Assembly (NCBI GenBank): GCA_037044905.1
Contig: JBAOKB010000126.1
Location: 620,001-684,000 of the forward strand
DNA: 64,000 nt
DNA from: Hortaea werneckii
Taxonomy: Eukaryota > Ascomycota > Dothideomycetes > Mycosphaerellales > Teratosphaeriaceae
Direction of reading: 5' to 3'
Position 1 is the stretch's first letter, and every line of letters starts with the position of its first letter. Shown here one piece after another: positions 62,473 through 64,000 of the stretch. Below the pieces are notes generated by a model. It made no database searches and was not told where the DNA came from. It saw only the letters and a program-made list of their open reading frames with translations. The translations under genes were made by a program, and so were the position numbers.

Positions 62473-64000
62473 ATGATCAACATTACTGTCGCACATTTAC
62501 CAGCAGCACCAAACAACTCTTCCATCGCTACTAAGCAGCTATTCAGCACGTACATTCAATATCTAGCGATCACTGAAAAGCAGATCGGCCGCAAGATGTC
62601 CCTTTCCAGACCTAGCGCTGCTAGGAGGGTGCCTAGGAATACCATCAGCTCAGATGCCGAGCGCATGCTTTCAACTCAGGAAGCCATGGCAGCAGCGTCA
62701 TCCGCGGCAGGATATCCGCCCATGCCTAATCCCACAAGATTCTATTGGGAATACTGCACAACTCGTGGGCTGAAGAAGACTCCGCGCCAGGACTCTCTGG
62801 CTGCCGCCACGCCACCTACCGCGACAGAAGACCCAGCAAGCCAATGGCAAGCACGAAAAGCAGACTCTGCGTCCCAAGCGGAAACATCGAGGGCTCAGCC
62901 CACGCAGCCTGAGCGAGCAGGGTTTTCTGGACCATCACCATCACCAATACATCACGTAGAGCGCTATCATGGAAACGCCCCGGTGCCTGTACCGGATCTT
63001 TCTGACCTCCTGAGAGCCTCTAACAAAGGTCGCGCTGCGCACTTCCTCTTCCGGACCATCGTCGCTCAGCCGGCGGATACCAAGATTCCGACGCCGAACC
63101 TGAAGGCCTTGGGACCTTCCGCCCAAGGCGGATTCGAAAAAGTTGTCTGGCTTGTTCCACAGGACGAGCTTTACAATATGTACAAGTCCGCCGTTATGGA
63201 GAGTGCGAAGGGAAACATTGGCAAGGAGCATGCCATGTACGACAGCTTGTTATCGCCGGACGAGTTTATGTCTTTGGTCCCCAAGCTGTACAAAGGTGCG
63301 GAAGTGCTTGGCCATGAGTTTCTGCAGGGAGTAGGCTGGAAGTCAGGACTGACTGGGGAAGATTTGACTAGAAAGATGGAAAGCATGCAGTTAAAGGAAG
63401 TGAATAGTGCTTCATTTCTGGTGGGCCGCGAAGATCATGCCACGAAAGCAAATGTCGATGACGAGCGCCACAAGCAGTATTTTGTGGACAAGGAAGAAGC
63501 AAAGGCGAAGATCGACATGGATCCTTACGACGAGCATGAGCCGGCGATCATGAAGCTCACGCTCACTATGCTTCTTGCTGGCCGCAAACTCGCGCGCCTT
63601 CCCGAACCGTCGCGCACTTATTACTGGCTCAAAATGTTCTACACTACCGGCATCAACGTGGAAACGTCCGAGTCGTCACTTTGGATGCACTACGAGCGGA
63701 CTTTTGGCATCTACAACGACGATGCTGGCGTTGACTCCCACCTCGATGACACTTCGCTAGTCAAGATGATCCACAAACTATACGACGATCTCGAAGAGAC
63801 AGAGACCGCGCCGGGCGTATTCGTCATCTGGGGTCTGAGACCCAGAAAGCGCCATCTGTTCTCCGCAGACATCATCACACGCTACAGCCGTACGCAGGAA
63901 TCCCACGTGGTCAAGCGATTGGAGCGCTGGCATTACTCGGGCGTCTTCCAACCTCCCCTCCGCATCGAAGAAGATCACGACCTGAATAAATTTCAGATGA
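62473..64000 (+). CDS. Unknown protein, ORF running off the right edge
   Basis: An open frame starts at the ATG at 62473 and stays open to the last base of the window (about 509 codons so far). A second in-frame ATG at 62596 (MSLSRPSAARRVP) is an equally good start. The first 150 residues are Ser/Pro/Ala/Gln-rich, with one ordered-looking piece (PNPTRFYWEYCTTRG). From about residue 170 the sequence becomes regular and helical (DLSDLLRASNKGRAAHFLFR, DELYNMYKSAVMESAKGN, YWLKMFYTTGINVETSESSLWMHYERTFG, then GVFVIWGLRPRKRH). No catalytic motif or known domain is recognised. The continuous frame, codon pattern and ordered composition make it a real gene; the 3' end and any introns lie outside. Confidence 0.65.
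   Translation, partial: MINITVAHLPAAPNNSSIATKQLFSTYIQYLAITEKQIGRKMSLSRPSAARRVPRNTISSDAERMLSTQEAMAAASSAAGYPPMPNPTRFYWEYCTTRGLKKTPRQDSLAAATPPTATEDPASQWQARKADSASQAETSRAQPTQPERAGFSGPSPSPIHHVERYHGNAPVPVPDLSDLLRASNKGRAAHFLFRTIVAQPADTKIPTPNLKALGPSAQGGFEKVVWLVPQDELYNMYKSAVMESAKGNIGKEHAMYDSLLSPDEFMSLVPKLYKGAEVLGHEFLQGVGWKSGLTGEDLTRKMESMQLKEVNSASFLVGREDHATKANVDDERHKQYFVDKEEAKAKIDMDPYDEHEPAIMKLTLTMLLAGRKLARLPEPSRTYYWLKMFYTTGINVETSESSLWMHYERTFGIYNDDAGVDSHLDDTSLVKMIHKLYDDLEETETAPGVFVIWGLRPRKRHLFSADIITRYSRTQESHVVKRLERWHYSGVFQPPLRIEEDHDLNKFQM

Overview
The window is nuclear DNA of a filamentous ascomycete (Pezizomycotina). A Dothideomycete is my best guess, from overall gene style rather than from any marker. 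The genes are spaced eukaryotic units on both strands, with short GT-AG introns, CTAAC/CTGAC-like branch points, and typical fungal families (HET domain, F-box/2EXR-like proteins, GPI-anchored Ser/Thr-rich proteins, the SIN component Cdc14). No prokaryotic, viral or intact transposon coding sequence was recognised. Spliced coordinates were read by eye from splice signals, and each model was checked for an intact frame and total length. Where the longest open frame began at a non-ATG codon, the first in-frame ATG was taken.

Layout. 0-9 kb: dynactin p25 (5' part only), a PLC-like phosphodiesterase, a MetE-core-like methyltransferase, class III alcohol dehydrogenase (formaldehyde detoxification), then the divergent pair SNU13 (U4/snoRNP protein) and VMA3 (V-ATPase proteolipid, with a 13-nt microexon). 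9-20 kb: a HET-domain protein, an Rvs167-type BAR-SH3 protein, a GPI-type surface protein, a DsbA/FrnE-like protein, a second secreted cysteine-containing protein, and a four-copy degenerate ~103-bp tandem repeat next to an intron-containing tRNA-Glu(CUC). 20-30 kb: a Bmt6-like rRNA methyltransferase diverging from the SNARE USE1, epsilon-COP, a C-terminal relic of an SSU1/Mae1-type transporter, a 2EXR-like protein, an NTG-type endonuclease III and an F-box protein. 30-43 kb: an HSL-type alpha/beta hydrolase, a cysteine-rich membrane protein, a patatin-like phospholipase with a likely spliced-on downstream region, an MFS sugar/quinate-type transporter and a CALB-type secreted lipase. 43-64 kb: Cdc14 (septation network), a 2EXR-like protein diverging from an Hcs1/SMUBP2-type helicase, a 931-residue disordered protein, GTP cyclohydrolase II (riboflavin), a tiny two-exon protein, ERV41, and an unknown ORF that runs off the end.

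Most genes are unrelated housekeeping functions (vesicle traffic, splicing, DNA repair, cofactor synthesis) with interspersed surface and secreted proteins. Nothing argues for a biosynthetic cluster. The non-coding DNA is unusually rich in long homopolymers and purine/pyrimidine tracts (31 C, 25 G, 23 T, 21 GAA units), several of them inside introns of conserved genes. A palindrome, ACCTAGGT, recurs only between genes. I did not find a convincing previously undescribed multi-gene system. The most interesting items are the degenerate tandem array, the transporter relic, the palindrome, the patatin extension and the start-codon anomaly of the sugar transporter.
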